Of a DNA stretch of 64,000 nt, positions 28,215-37,664 are shown in pieces. This DNA comes from Photobacterium atrarenae. GTDB taxonomy: Bacteria > Pseudomonadota > Gammaproteobacteria > Enterobacterales > Vibrionaceae. The notes beneath the pieces are model-generated. The model saw nothing but the letters and a program-made list of their open reading frames with translations, did no database searches and was not told the origin of the DNA. Within the stretch, counting starts at the first letter, position 1, and every line of letters starts with the position of its first letter. The position numbers were made by a program, and so were the translations under genes. The DNA lies in contig NZ_CP101508.1 of NCBI RefSeq assembly GCF_024380015.1, positions 3,286,902 through 3,350,901 on the forward strand, in the 5' to 3' direction.

Positions 28215-28748
28215 ATGAAAATCATGACGGTCCTCTCTCTGCTCGCCATCCATACCAGCTTGGCCGCCACATCAATTTATACCTGGCAGGATGAACACGG
28301 CATCACCCATTTCTCGGATATGCCCCGCCAGGGCGCCGAAACCGTGGCGCTCGCTCCACCTGCCACAGTCACCCTGAGCGAGCCGGATGAGGCCCATGCC
28401 CCACGACAACAGCAGCCTCCCGCGTTGCCCCCGCTGAGCCTGGCGCTGGTATCCCCCACGGATCAGCAAACCCTGCGCGACAACAGCGGAACCGTCATCC
28501 TCTCCCTCTCCACCAACCGCCCGCTGGCGGAGCACGAGCAAATCCTAGTGCTGCTCGATGGAGCGCCCTACGCCGCCCCCGAGGCAAGCCTCCACTGGCA
28601 GCTGCACAATATCGATCGGGGCAGCCACCGCCTTCAAGTCCAGGCCGTCAAAGACGGCAAGGTTATTGCATCTTCCCAAGCAATCACTGTCTTTTTGCAT
28701 CGCGCCTCTATGCTCCAGCGAACACCGCCCGGACCCGAGCCCAAATAA
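28215..28748 (+). CDS. DUF4124 domain-containing exported protein
   Basis: A 177-residue protein with a signal peptide (MKIMTVLSLLAIHTSLA) followed directly by the DUF4124 motif IYTWQDEHGITHFSDMPRQG. A proline/glutamine-rich linker leads to an immunoglobulin-like C-terminal stretch (LSLALVSPTDQQTLRDNSG to HRLQVQAVKDGKVIASSQ). It is probably periplasmic. Its function is unknown, but a gene of this type sits between glnA and ntrB in Vibrio as I recall, so a weak link with nitrogen control is possible. The start has only a modest ribosome site (CGGAGCCCGT). Confidence 0.75.
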   Translation: MKIMTVLSLLAIHTSLAATSIYTWQDEHGITHFSDMPRQGAETVALAPPATVTLSEPDEAHAPRQQQPPALPPLSLALVSPTDQQTLRDNSGTVILSLSTNRPLAEHEQILVLLDGAPYAAPEASLHWQLHNIDRGSHRLQVQAVKDGKVIASSQAITVFLHRASMLQRTPPGPEPK

Positions 28749-28803
28749 CACGCCACGGCACAATTTTCCGTGCACGATTGCAGACAGGCAGGTTACACTT
28801 AGT

Positions 28804-28820
28804 TGCACCAATGTGGTGCA
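28804..28820 (+). promoter_or_regulatory. NtrC-type site upstream of ntrB
   Basis: TGCACCAATGTGGTGCA is a perfect 17-bp match to the NtrC palindrome, 42 bp before the ntrB ATG. In E. coli an equivalent site at glnLp lets NtrC repress its own operon. No sigma-54 promoter is evident downstream, which fits repression rather than activation. Confidence 0.8.
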
Positions 28821-28861
28821 ATGATCCGTTCTTTGCACGTAACTGAACTGGGACGACAAGG

Positions 28862-29920
28862 ATGAATACAGTGACTGCCTCATTTACACCGCTGATCCTG
28901 GACAATATGGTCACGGCCATTTTACTGCTCGACGAAGGACTGACGATCCGCTACGTCAACCCGGCGGCCGAGCAGTTGCTCTCGTATAGCAAGCGCCGGC
29001 TCCATCACGCCTACTTCCCGGATTTGCTCCAGCACTCCTCGCTGGACCTCGGGCTGATCCAGGCAACGCTGCAGAGCGGGCAGGGGCTGGCAGACAGCGA
29101 TGTCACCTTCGTGATTGACGGCCGGCATTACACCCTTGAGGTCAATGCCAGCCCGCTGTCGTGGCAGAAGGCGTTGCTGATCCTGCTCGAACTCAAACCC
29201 ATAGACCAGCAGCGCCGGATCAGCCAGGAGCTGAGCCAGCATGCCCAGCAGCAAGCCGCCCGGGAGTTGGTCCGCGGACTGGCCCACGAGATCAAAAACC
29301 CGCTCGGCGGCCTGCGCGGCGCGGCGCAATTGCTTGAAAAAACCCTGCCCGATCCCAGCTACACTGAATACACTCAGATGATTATCGAACAGGCCGACCG
29401 GCTGCGAAACCTGGTCGACCGGCTGCTCGGCCCCCAGCGTCCAGGCGCGCGGAAAACCGATAATATTCACGTCGTGCTGGAAAAAGTTCGCCAGCTGGTG
29501 GTACTCGATACCGGCAGCCATATTCACTTTCACCGTGACTACGACCCCAGCCTGCCCGATTTCACCATGGATCCGGAGCAGCTGGAGCAGGCCATTCTTA
29601 ACATCGTCAGCAATGCCGCCCAGGCGCTGCAGCAGTATGGCGGCGGCAACATCACCCTGAAAACCCGCACCGATCACCAGACGCTGATCCAGGGCACCCG
29701 CTACCGGATTGCGGCCAAGGTGGACATCATTGATGACGGCCCGGGGATCCCGGGGGATATCCAGGACACCCTGTTCTATCCCATGGTCACCGGGCGTGAG
29801 GGCGGCACCGGGCTTGGGCTGTCGATCGCCCAGAACCTGGTCGACCAGCACCACGGTAAAATTGAAGTGGTCAGCTGGCCGGGACACACCCAATTTACGA
29901 TTTATCTGCCGATTAAATAG
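28862..29920 (+). CDS. ntrB: Nitrogen regulation sensor kinase NtrB (GlnL)
   Basis: A 352-residue soluble histidine kinase/phosphatase that phosphorylates NtrC at low nitrogen under PII control. An N-terminal PAS domain (about residues 10-110) is followed by the H-box [20 protein letters not shown] with phospho-acceptor His142. The ATPase motifs are N-box [16 protein letters not shown]1 [13 protein letters not shown], and [20 protein letters not shown]. The ATG follows CAAGG. It is separated from glnA by its terminator, the DUF4124 gene and an NtrC site, so it can be expressed apart from glnA. ntrC follows 49 bp later. Confidence 0.96.
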   Translation: MNTVTASFTPLILDNMVTAILLLDEGLTIRYVNPAAEQLLSYSKRRLHHAYFPDLLQHSSLDLGLIQATLQSGQGLADSDVTFVIDGRHYTLEVNASPLSWQKALLILLELKPIDQQRRISQELSQHAQQQAARELVRGLAHEIKNPLGGLRGAAQLLEKTLPDPSYTEYTQMIIEQADRLRNLVDRLLGPQRPGARKTDNIHVVLEKVRQLVVLDTGSHIHFHRDYDPSLPDFTMDPEQLEQAILNIVSNAAQALQQYGGGNITLKTRTDHQTLIQGTRYRIAAKVDIIDDGPGIPGDIQDTLFYPMVTGREGGTGLGLSIAQNLVDQHHGKIEVVSWPGHTQFTIYLPIK

Positions 29921-29969
29921 CCCAGCCACACAGGCCATCGGGCTGAACGACAACGAGAGAGGACGTGAT

Positions 29970-31385
29970 ATGAGCAAAGGATTAATTTGGGTTGTCGACG
30001 ATGACAGCTCAATTCGCTGGGTATTAGAGCGAACCCTCACGGCCGCCGGACTGAAGTGCGATACCTTTGCCGATGCGGACAGCGTGCTGGAAGCGCTGGA
30101 GCGCAACGTTCCCGACGTGTTGGTGTCGGATATCCGTATGCCGGGCACCGACGGCCTGGCGTTGCTGCGCTCGCTGCACCAGGAGTACCCGTCGCTGCCG
30201 GTGATCATCATGACCGCCCACTCCGATCTTGATGCCGCCGTCAACGCCTACCAGGAAGGGGCGTTTGAATACCTGCCCAAACCGTTCGACATTGACGAGG
30301 CAGTCAACCTGGTCGAGCGTGCCGTCACCCACAGCCAGGAGCAGAAGCGCCAGCAGCAACCGGAAATCGAAACCAAAAATGCCCCGGAGATCATCGGCGA
30401 GGCACCGGCAATGCAGGAAGTCTTCCGGGCCATCGGCCGCCTGTCCCGCTCATCGATTTCGGTGCTGATCAACGGGGAGTCCGGCACCGGGAAAGAACTG
30501 GTTGCCCACGCCCTGCACCGCCACAGCCCGCGCAGCCAAAAAGAGTTTATTGCCCTTAATATGGCAGCGATCCCGAAAGATTTAATCGAGTCCGAGCTGT
30601 TCGGCCATGAGAAAGGGGCGTTTACCGGGGCCAACAGTGTGCGCCAAGGGCGCTTTGAACAGGCCAATGGCGGCACGCTGTTTTTAGATGAAATCGGCGA
30701 TATGCCACTTGATATCCAGACCCGGCTGCTGCGGGTACTGGCCGACGGCCAATTCTACCGGGTCGGCGGCCACTCTCCGGTCGATGTCGACGTCCGGATC
30801 ATCGCCGCCACCCACCAAAACCTGGAGCGCCTGGTAGCCGAAGGGGAGTTCCGGGAAGATCTCTTTCACCGCCTCAACGTGATCCGGGTCCACCTGCCGG
30901 CGCTCAAAGATCGACGCCAGGATATTGCGCAGCTCACCCGCCACTTTCTCCAGCGGGCCTCAGACGAGCTCGGGGTCGAAGTCAAAACTCTCCACCCGTC
31001 CGCCGAGAGCGTACTGACCGAACTTGACTGGCCGGGGAATGTCCGCCAGCTGGAAAATACCTGCCGCTGGCTGACGGTGATGGCCAGCGGCAACGAAATT
31101 CTCCCGGCCGATCTTCCGCCGGAGTTGCTACAGGCCGAGTCCCGCAGCAACGAAGACAACGCAAATGGCCACTGGGAGCAGGCGCTGGAGCGCTGGGCGC
31201 GCGAGACCCTGCAACAAGGCAGCCAGAACCTGCTGGGCGAAGCCCTGCCGGCATTTGAGAAAATCCTGCTGGAAACGGCCCTGGCCCATACCCATGGACA
31301 CAAACAAGAAGCCGCCCGCCTGCTCGGCTGGGGGCGCAATACACTCACCCGAAAACTCAAAGAGCTCAATATCACCACCGACTAG
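29970..31385 (+). CDS. ntrC: Nitrogen regulation response regulator NtrC (GlnG)
   Basis: A 471-residue sigma-54 activator. The receiver domain carries the phospho-acceptor Asp54 (LVSDIRMPGTDG). The AAA+ domain has Walker A INGESGTGKELV (about residue 167) and the sigma-54 contact loop FGHEKGAFTGANSV. The Fis-type C-terminal helix-turn-helix ends AARLLGWGRNTLTRKLKEL. The open frame extends 87 codons upstream into ntrB, but the ATG at 29970 gives MSKGLIWVVDDDSSIRW, the normal N-terminus and length (E. coli 469). Expected targets in this window are the sites before glnA and ntrB. Confidence 0.97.
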   Translation: MSKGLIWVVDDDSSIRWVLERTLTAAGLKCDTFADADSVLEALERNVPDVLVSDIRMPGTDGLALLRSLHQEYPSLPVIIMTAHSDLDAAVNAYQEGAFEYLPKPFDIDEAVNLVERAVTHSQEQKRQQQPEIETKNAPEIIGEAPAMQEVFRAIGRLSRSSISVLINGESGTGKELVAHALHRHSPRSQKEFIALNMAAIPKDLIESELFGHEKGAFTGANSVRQGRFEQANGGTLFLDEIGDMPLDIQTRLLRVLADGQFYRVGGHSPVDVDVRIIAATHQNLERLVAEGEFREDLFHRLNVIRVHLPALKDRRQDIAQLTRHFLQRASDELGVEVKTLHPSAESVLTELDWPGNVRQLENTCRWLTVMASGNEILPADLPPELLQAESRSNEDNANGHWEQALERWARETLQQGSQNLLGEALPAFEKILLETALAHTHGHKQEAARLLGWGRNTLTRKLKELNITTD

Positions 31386-31589
31386 CCACCGTGGACCGCC
31401 CGAGCCCTGAAAAATATCCCTTCTGAAGGTATGACTGCCGCGCGGCTCGTGTGGGCAGTCCCCCTCCCTCAGATGCCGGGTTAACCGCACTGAAATAACA
31501 TTCCCGGGAGATAACGTTTGCATGTTGGTGCCATTTCATCGACTATTTACTCAATATAATCGGCCTCGCTTTTATTCACCTGAAATATA
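31386..31589. other. Intergenic gap between ntrC and the GGDEF-EAL gene
   Basis: About 200 bp. I see no gene, no strong hairpin terminator and no operator with confidence. The last 60 bases are AT-rich and should include the promoter of the next gene. Confidence 0.4.
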
Positions 31590-34148
31590 ATGCTGAAACA
31601 TCGTCTGCTGACATTGCGTTTGGCGGTAATGCTCCCCTTTACCGCGTTGTTGCTGCTTACGGTCGGGATCATCGCCCTGGCCCAGCAGCACAGCTATGAG
31701 CGCATGCTCGATGCAGTCAGCGGCAAGCTCCTGGGCTCTTATACCCGCAGTATCAGCAACGACCTGCGCCTGTTTCTCGGCGATCCCTTCAACACCAACC
31801 TGACCATTGCCGACAGTATTCAGCGCCACCGGCTCTATCAACCGCCTAGCCTGACCGGGCTGGAAGCCTATCTCAAAGATGCCATTTCCAGCCTGTACGA
31901 CCATCAGCCGCAAATCACCACCATTGGCTTTGGCAGCAAGGACGGCTACTTCATCGGCTTTCGCAAGCAGGGCCTGCGCGATCTGTCGCTGATGCTCAAG
32001 GATCGGCGCACCGACAACGAGCTACACATCTACCAGGGCAACAGCCATTACGGTGATCTCCGCTACCGGGTAAGCGATTACGATCCAACCACACGCCCCT
32101 GGTACCTGCCGTTTACCCACACCCACAAGCCCGGTTGGGCCGAAGTATACACCAACCAGGATGATATCCAGTCGCTGACGATCTCCGCCGTCAGCCCGGT
32201 GATTGATGATACCGAGCACACGCTGATAGGGATGATGGTGACCGATATCAACCTCAGCCATATCAATCAATTCCTGCACCGCGAAAGCCGCAACTTTTCC
32301 GGCAGTACCTATATCATTGATCAGGACGGCCGCCTGATTGCCAGTTCGGCGCAGTCCGGCAACGCCCAGTTGATCACCAACCTGCCCCGGCCAGATGCGC
32401 TGATCACCGCCAGCCAGCAGTTTATGGCTAAGTCTCACCTGACCGGCCGCGACAGCGCCCGCTCATTTGAGTTTGTCCACAACAAAACCCGCTACTTCAG
32501 CCGGATCACCCCCTACCATGATGATCATCAGCTTAACTGGCACATTGTGGTGATCATGCCCGAGAGCGAGTTGCTCGGACAGCTGCCGCAGCTGCAGGAA
32601 ACCGGCTTGCTGGCAGCCATCCTGCTGGCTGCGTGCGGGCTGATCGCCGGCTTGTTCATCCTGAAGAAAATCACCCAGCCAATCACTGATATTGCGCGGG
32701 CCTCGCAGCAGATCAGCGAAACCCACTGGCAAGTCGATCTCCGCCCGACGGTCCGCTTGCAGGAAACCAATCAGCTCGCTTCGGCATTCACCGCCATGTC
32801 GGCGCGATTGCAGCACTCATTCAACACCCTGCGCAAGCAGGTGCTCTATGACAACCTGACCGGGCTGCTGAGCCGGGAAGGGTTATTGGAATCCACCAAT
32901 GCGCCCCATAGCGGACAACAGGCGACCCTGATGATCATCGGCCTCAAGGCCTTCAGCAACATCAACGACAGTATCGGCCACCTCAACGGCGATCAGCTGC
33001 TGAAACAGATCGCCCAGCGTCTGCAGCGCAACCTGCCGGGTGCGGCCCTGCTCTGCCGAGTTGACCGCTACGAATTCGCCACCTTCATTCCCGACCTGGG
33101 CCCGGACCACGATGCCGAATCGATCGCTGACCTGCTGCTGACCTCTTTTTCAATGCCGTATCGGATCAACGATATCGAGATCATCGTCTCGGCTCGCATT
33201 GGCGTGATTAAGGGTATCTTGCAGCAACACGGCATGACCGACTGGCTACGCAATGCCAGCCTGGCGCTCAATGCCGCCAAACGCCAGGACGATCACCCGA
33301 TCCAATATTTCACACCGGCGCTGCTCGAAGCCTCCCAGGAAAAAACCCGGATGGCTGCCGAACTTAACCGCGCCCTCGCCAACCAGGAATTTGAAGTCCA
33401 CTACCAGCCGCTGATCGCTTTAGGCGGCGGTGGCCTGTGTGGCGCCGAAGCCCTGGTGCGCTGGCGCAGCCCGAGCCGGGGCCTGGTGCCGCCGTTTCAG
33501 TTCATTCCGCTGGCGGAAGAGAACGGGATGATTAACGAGCTGGGCGATCAGATCCTGCGTCAAGCTTGTAAAGAAACTCAGGGGATGCTCGCCTGCGGCG
33601 CGTGGCCGGCCGACTTCATGCTGCATGTCAATCTCTCGGTCCGCCAATTGCAGCAGCCCGACTTTGTGGTTCAGCTCAAATCAATTCTGGCCGAAACCGG
33701 CTTAGCCACGGCCAACCTGACCCTGGAGATCACCGAATCACGGCTGATCAGCCAACCGCAGCAAGTCACCCAGACCCTGCGCCGGCTGCGACGGCTCGGG
33801 ATCCATATTGCCATCGATGACTTCGGCACCGGCTACTCCTCGCTGGCCTACCTGGCCGATCTGCCGTTTGACAGCCTGAAAATTGATCGGGCCTTTGTCA
33901 GCCAGATGAGCGCCAGCACCAACTACACGCCTGTGATCACGGCCATCATCACCCTGGCCCGCCATTTCGGGGCCGAGATTGTCGCTGAAGGGGTAGAAAC
34001 CCGGGAGCAGGCTGAACGGCTCCAGAGCCTGGGGTGCCACTACGCCCAGGGTTATTACTACGCCAAGCCGATGCCGCTTCACGAATGGTCAACAGCTCAG
34101 GTAAGCATTGCTGAATTTTCAGCCAGCACCGAACAATCAGCGGGCTAA
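31590..34148 (+). CDS. Membrane Cache-HAMP-GGDEF-EAL protein, probable c-di-GMP phosphodiesterase
   Basis: An 852-residue signalling protein. Transmembrane helix 1 (about residues 11-30) and helix 2 (about 337-356) enclose a periplasmic Cache-type sensor with WYLPF and a [18 protein letters not shown] segment. A HAMP-like region follows, then GGDEF (about 425-565) and EAL (about 590-835) domains. The GGDEF signature is replaced by DRYEF, so cyclase activity is unlikely. The EAL domain keeps [39 protein letters not shown] and EIVAEGVET, so c-di-GMP hydrolysis is expected. The ligand is unknown. It lies between ntrC and add, 67 bp before the latter. Confidence 0.88.
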   Translation: MLKHRLLTLRLAVMLPFTALLLLTVGIIALAQQHSYERMLDAVSGKLLGSYTRSISNDLRLFLGDPFNTNLTIADSIQRHRLYQPPSLTGLEAYLKDAISSLYDHQPQITTIGFGSKDGYFIGFRKQGLRDLSLMLKDRRTDNELHIYQGNSHYGDLRYRVSDYDPTTRPWYLPFTHTHKPGWAEVYTNQDDIQSLTISAVSPVIDDTEHTLIGMMVTDINLSHINQFLHRESRNFSGSTYIIDQDGRLIASSAQSGNAQLITNLPRPDALITASQQFMAKSHLTGRDSARSFEFVHNKTRYFSRITPYHDDHQLNWHIVVIMPESELLGQLPQLQETGLLAAILLAACGLIAGLFILKKITQPITDIARASQQISETHWQVDLRPTVRLQETNQLASAFTAMSARLQHSFNTLRKQVLYDNLTGLLSREGLLESTNAPHSGQQATLMIIGLKAFSNINDSIGHLNGDQLLKQIAQRLQRNLPGAALLCRVDRYEFATFIPDLGPDHDAESIADLLLTSFSMPYRINDIEIIVSARIGVIKGILQQHGMTDWLRNASLALNAAKRQDDHPIQYFTPALLEASQEKTRMAAELNRALANQEFEVHYQPLIALGGGGLCGAEALVRWRSPSRGLVPPFQFIPLAEENGMINELGDQILRQACKETQGMLACGAWPADFMLHVNLSVRQLQQPDFVVQLKSILAETGLATANLTLEITESRLISQPQQVTQTLRRLRRLGIHIAIDDFGTGYSSLAYLADLPFDSLKIDRAFVSQMSASTNYTPVITAIITLARHFGAEIVAEGVETREQAERLQSLGCHYAQGYYYAKPMPLHEWSTAQVSIAEFSASTEQSAG

Positions 34149-34215
34149 CTATAATGATCGTGAATCATTCTTTGCGTATACTGACGCACCAATTTTCAGC
34201 GGGATGACGAGTATC

Positions 34216-35217
34216 ATGATTACCAAGCACCTACCTTTAACTGATTTGCACCGCCATCTTGATGGCAATATCCGTATCCAGACCATCCTTGAACTCGGCC
34301 AGCAATTTGGCATGGCTTTACCCGGTCATGATATCGAGTCCCTGCGCCCGCATGTGCAGATCGTCGAGGCAGAGCCGAGCCTGGTCGCCTTCCTGTCCAA
34401 GCTGGACTGGGGCGTTGCGGTACTGGGCGATCTGGATGCCTGCCGTCGTGTGGCCTACGAAAATGTTGAAGACGCACTCAACGCTCAAATTGACTATGCC
34501 GAACTGCGCTTCTCGCCGTACTACATGGCGATGAAGCACCAACTGCCGATCGCCGGGGTGGTCGAAGCAGTGGTGGATGGCGTCAAAGCGGGTTGCCGCG
34601 ACTTCGGCGTCCAGGCCAACCTGATCGGGATCATGAGCCGCACCTTCGGCACCCAGGCCTGTCAGCAGGAGCTCGATGCACTGCTGACCCAGAAAGACAA
34701 CCTGGTGGCAGTCGATTTGGCCGGTGATGAGCTGGGCCAGCCGGGCGATCAGTTTGTCGCTCACTTCAAGCAAGTACGTGATGCCGGCCTGCAGGTCACG
34801 GTTCACGCCGGGGAAGCCGCCGGGCCGGAGAGCATGTGGCAGGCAATCCGCGATTTGGGTGCGGTGCGGATTGGCCATGGCGTGAAAGCGATTGAAGATC
34901 CAGCCCTGATGGACTATCTGGCCGAGCACAAGATCGGCATTGAGTCATGCCTGACGTCAAACATTCAAACCAGCACGGTCGCCTCGCTGGACAGCCACCC
35001 GGTGAAGCAGTTCCTGGATCACGGCATCCTGGCCTGCCTGAACACCGATGATCCGGCGGTTGAAGGGATTGAGCTGCCGTATGAATACGACGTCGCTGCG
35101 CCGCAAGCCGGCCTGAGCGAAGCACAAATCCGCCAGGCGCAAATCAACGGCCTAGACGTGGCTTTCCTGTCCGACGCCGAAAAACAAGCACTTCGGGACA
35201 AAGCAGCACAACGTTGA
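34216..35217 (+). CDS. add: Adenosine deaminase
   Basis: The 333-residue cytoplasmic zinc enzyme deaminates adenosine and deoxyadenosine to inosine forms for purine salvage. Zn-binding HxH is in [13 protein letters not shown] (about residues 9-21). The catalytic motif [13 protein letters not shown] and the [16 protein letters not shown] motifs are intact. The N-terminus chosen ([17 protein letters not shown]) matches V. cholerae Add. An alternative ATG at 34204 would add four residues. The 67-bp gap from the preceding gene contains a TATACT (34177-34182) but no purine riboswitch. Confidence 0.96.
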   Translation: MITKHLPLTDLHRHLDGNIRIQTILELGQQFGMALPGHDIESLRPHVQIVEAEPSLVAFLSKLDWGVAVLGDLDACRRVAYENVEDALNAQIDYAELRFSPYYMAMKHQLPIAGVVEAVVDGVKAGCRDFGVQANLIGIMSRTFGTQACQQELDALLTQKDNLVAVDLAGDELGQPGDQFVAHFKQVRDAGLQVTVHAGEAAGPESMWQAIRDLGAVRIGHGVKAIEDPALMDYLAEHKIGIESCLTSNIQTSTVASLDSHPVKQFLDHGILACLNTDDPAVEGIELPYEYDVAAPQAGLSEAQIRQAQINGLDVAFLSDAEKQALRDKAAQR

Positions 35218-35403
35218 TCCAGCCCGCTAAAAAAATGCAATCAGCCGGATGTTTTTTGAACGATTTCAATTTCATTTCGGCTGATTTTGCGTAAAATACG
35301 CCCACTTTCTCCACCTCAGCAGCCCGGTTGCGCGCCCCATAGCGTGCCAACGGACCGGTTGCCGGAGAGCTTCACGATCCACAAACCGACTCAGGACTCA
35401 ATC
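35218..35403 (+). promoter_or_regulatory. Gap between add and the 42-residue ORF
   Basis: About 185 bp. A TAAAAT in TTTTGCGTAAAATACGCCC (near 35293-35298) is a possible -10 for the small downstream ORF; no certain -35 is visible. No terminator for add is obvious. Confidence 0.3.
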
Positions 35404-35532
35404 ATGCTGGACAGTCTTCTCACTTTCAGTGTGGCGCTGCCTGCCGTCAGTGAAGTGGCAGCCAATGGCCCGGGCCATTTTGCTGCCGGTGTGCTGGCGC
35501 TGTTAGCCGCCGTCAATTTTTTTGGCAACTGA
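35404..35532 (+). CDS. Small hydrophobic protein, 42 residues, unknown
   Basis: A 43-codon frame starts at an ATG preceded by CAGGA at seven bases and ends five bases before a strong terminator. The peptide begins MLDSLLTFSVALPAVSEVAA, contains NGPGH in the middle, and ends with the hydrophobic FAAGVLALLAAVNFFGN. It could be a small membrane protein with one helix or an amphipathic peptide. I do not recognise the family. The ribosome site and dedicated terminator support expression; lack of homologues known to me limits confidence. Confidence 0.5.
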   Translation: MLDSLLTFSVALPAVSEVAANGPGHFAAGVLALLAAVNFFGN

Positions 35533-35536
35533 TCGC

Positions 35537-35577
35537 AAAAGCCCTCACCCTGAACCCATCAGGATGAGGGCTTTTTC
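35537..35577. terminator. Bidirectional terminator between the small ORF and hemN
   Basis: AAAAGCCCTCA pairs with TGAGGGCTTTTT around a 17-base loop with internal pairing. T-runs on both strands allow it to stop the plus-strand small ORF and minus-strand hemN. Confidence 0.85.
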
Positions 35578-35601
35578 ATATTTTGCTGGTGCTGCTCCCG
35601 G

Positions 35602-36975
35602 TTAAATGACCCGGGAGAACTGCTGCTGACGCGCCCGATCGCGCAGGTATTTATCGAAACACATACAGATATTGCGGATCAGCAACCGGCCTTTGAGGGT
35701 TACCCGGATCGCGCGCTCATCCACCGTGACCAGCTCGTCATTAATAAAAGTCTGCAATAGCTGCAAATCTTCAGCAAAATAGCTGTCAAAGTCGAGGTCA
35801 AAGCGGGATGCGATCTCGGTTTTATCGAGCTGGAAATTACAGATCAGCGATTTAATCACTTCTCGCCGGAGCAAGTCATCCCCGTCGAGCGACACCCCTT
35901 TCCATAGGGCTTCCCGCTTGTCGCGGACACTGGCGTAGTATTTCTTCAGCTCTTTCTGGTTCTGGGCATAACAGTTACCAATCATGGAAATGGCCGATAC
36001 CCCCAGCCCCAGCAAGTCGCACTCGCCCTGGGTAGTATAACCCTGGAAGTTGCGGTGCAGGATCCCGTTGCGTTGCGCCACCGCCAGCTCATCATCCGGC
36101 AGGGCAAAGTGATCCATCCCGATGAACTGATACCCGGCACCGGTCAGGGTCGCAATGGTATCTTGCAACATCACCAGTTTCTCGGTCGCCGCCGGCAGAT
36201 CAGATTCCTGAATTTTACGCTGTGCGGCAAACAGGGCTGGCATGTGGGCATAGTTAAACACCGACAGACGCCCCGGCTTCATGGTCAGCACCTGCTGCAG
36301 CGTCTTGGCAAAACTCGCCTGATCCTGCTTCGGCAACCCATAGATCAGATCCAAGTTGGTGGAGCGGAAGCCCAATTCTTTGGCACGCGCCACCAGGGCA
36401 AAGATAAAGGCTTCATCCTGCTCGCGGTTCACCAGCTTCTGCACTTCTTTATTGAAGTCCTGCACCCCAATACTCAGGCGGTTAAAGCCTTCGCTGCGCA
36501 GGTGGTCGAGCATATCCAGCTCGATTTCACGCGGGTCGATTTCAATACTGATTTCGGCATCCGGAGCAAAGGTAAACAGCTCGCGCAGCAATCCGACCAG
36601 GCGGCTGATCTGCGCTTTGGTCAAAAACGTCGGTGTCCCGCCGCCCCAGTGCAGTTGGGTCACGGTACGCTCGCCCAGCAGCCCGGCACGCTGACGGATT
36701 TCCAGCTCTAAGACATCCAGGTACTGATCGGCCTTGTGCTGATGGCGGGTGATAATTTTGTTGCAGCCACAGTAGTAGCACAGCTTGTGACAGAACGGAA
36801 TGTGCACATACAGTGACAACGGCCGCTCCGGATACTGGGTACAGGCCATATCAAATTCCGCCGGGGTAAAGGCTTCATGGAACTCCAGGGCGGTCGGATA
36901 TGAGGTATAGCGGGGGCCTGAATAGTTGTATTTTTCTATCAGCGCCTGATCCCAAATTATCTGCTCATTTGACAT
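35602..36975 (-). CDS. hemN: Oxygen-independent coproporphyrinogen III oxidase (radical SAM)
   Basis: The 457-residue radical SAM enzyme makes protoporphyrinogen IX under low oxygen. The cluster motif CHKLCYYC (CxxxCxxC, about residues 62-69) lies after VHIPF, and the upstream SAM-binding YTSYPTALEF and downstream LHWGGGTPTFL and FNRLSIGVQDF motifs match HemN. The C-terminal HemN domain ends RARQQQFSRVI. Length matches E. coli (457). GGAAATA precedes the ATG at moderate spacing. The region upstream has no clear FNR site. Confidence 0.96.
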   Translation of the reverse strand: MSNEQIIWDQALIEKYNYSGPRYTSYPTALEFHEAFTPAEFDMACTQYPERPLSLYVHIPFCHKLCYYCGCNKIITRHQHKADQYLDVLELEIRQRAGLLGERTVTQLHWGGGTPTFLTKAQISRLVGLLRELFTFAPDAEISIEIDPREIELDMLDHLRSEGFNRLSIGVQDFNKEVQKLVNREQDEAFIFALVARAKELGFRSTNLDLIYGLPKQDQASFAKTLQQVLTMKPGRLSVFNYAHMPALFAAQRKIQESDLPAATEKLVMLQDTIATLTGAGYQFIGMDHFALPDDELAVAQRNGILHRNFQGYTTQGECDLLGLGVSAISMIGNCYAQNQKELKKYYASVRDKREALWKGVSLDGDDLLRREVIKSLICNFQLDKTEIASRFDLDFDSYFAEDLQLLQTFINDELVTVDERAIRVTLKGRLLIRNICMCFDKYLRDRARQQQFSRVI

Positions 36976-37181
36976 GACGTATTTCCACTACTGTTCTGGG
37001 GTTAATTGCAAAAGCCAAGTGTGCCACAACTGAGTAAAGATGTAGATATTTTACTTATTACAGTGTGCGGAAATGATGACTCGCTCAGAGTTTGCGGCCT
37101 TACCTGCCCGGACTGTGGTGTCAGCTTACAGTATAGATAAGACCGCGTGCCGCAGGGATGCGGCATTGAGAGGTAGGTGGA

Positions 37182-37661
37182 TCAGGCCTTCAGGGCCAGG
37201 ACTAAGTCCAGCTCGCGTTTGATGTCATTCATTAGCCGGGATTCGGCTTTCATTCGCATCATGTCGAGCTTCATCCGCTCACGCTTTTCCAGCGTCTTGC
37301 GGGCTTCACCGCGCGGCATATCCTTGACCACCTCGTAGAGCTCGTGCATAGCCGGGTACGTACTGGCAAAGTCAACCTGGCGATCCCCCTGCAGCACTTC
37401 CATCAGCTTGTACAGCCGGATGGCAACTTCCGACATATCACACTCATCCTGCTTCCCGGCCTGGGCAATAATCAGCACGCTTTCCATGATATTGGCATTG
37501 CGCTGCTCAATCCCCTCAGCCTGCACGCGTTCCGCCCGGGCCAAGAAGGCCTGATGGCGCTGGTGCTGCTGATAAAGTTTAAACAGCAGATAACCGGCAT
37601 ACCCCGCCAGCACGGCAACCACCGAGCTGGCCAGTCCAAACCACAACGTCAAATTCTGCAA
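37182..37661 (-). CDS. DUF2489 domain-containing membrane protein
   Basis: A 159-residue protein with one N-terminal transmembrane helix (LASSVVAVLAGYAGYLLFKL, about residues 10-29) followed by a long helical cytoplasmic-like domain (GIEQRNANIMESVLIIAQAG; RERMKLDMMRMKAESRLM). The domain is DUF2489; its function is unknown. The start is TTG at 37659-37661 with AAGGAG at six bases, formed partly from the end of yihI, whose stop lies 3 bp upstream. It is therefore translationally coupled to yihI. The same pair occurs in Vibrio. Confidence 0.82.
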   Translation of the reverse strand: MQNLTLWFGLASSVVAVLAGYAGYLLFKLYQQHQRHQAFLARAERVQAEGIEQRNANIMESVLIIAQAGKQDECDMSEVAIRLYKLMEVLQGDRQVDFASTYPAMHELYEVVKDMPRGEARKTLEKRERMKLDMMRMKAESRLMNDIKRELDLVLALKA

Positions 37662-37664
37662 GGC

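Noticed and set aside
28757..28775. Second NtrC-like dyad before ntrB (GGCACAATTTTCCGTGC)
   Set aside because: Half-sites are imperfect and the spacing is off; the perfect site at 28804-28820 is sufficient.
28830..28850. Sigma-54 promoter for ntrB (TTTGCACGTAACTGAAC)
   Set aside because: It lacks the invariant GG and correctly spaced GC.
29709..29969. 87-codon N-terminal extension of NtrC
   Set aside because: It lies wholly within ntrB in another frame; the ATG at 29970 gives the conserved receiver-domain start.
34149..34215. Adenine riboswitch upstream of add, as known in Vibrio vulnificus
   Set aside because: Only 67 bp separate add from the preceding gene, and none of the conserved purine-aptamer core or its three-way junction is present.
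37148..37165. Hairpin downstream of the DUF2489 gene (TGCCGCA/TGCGGCA)
   Set aside because: A perfect 7-bp stem, but no T-run on either strand, so I do not call it a terminator.
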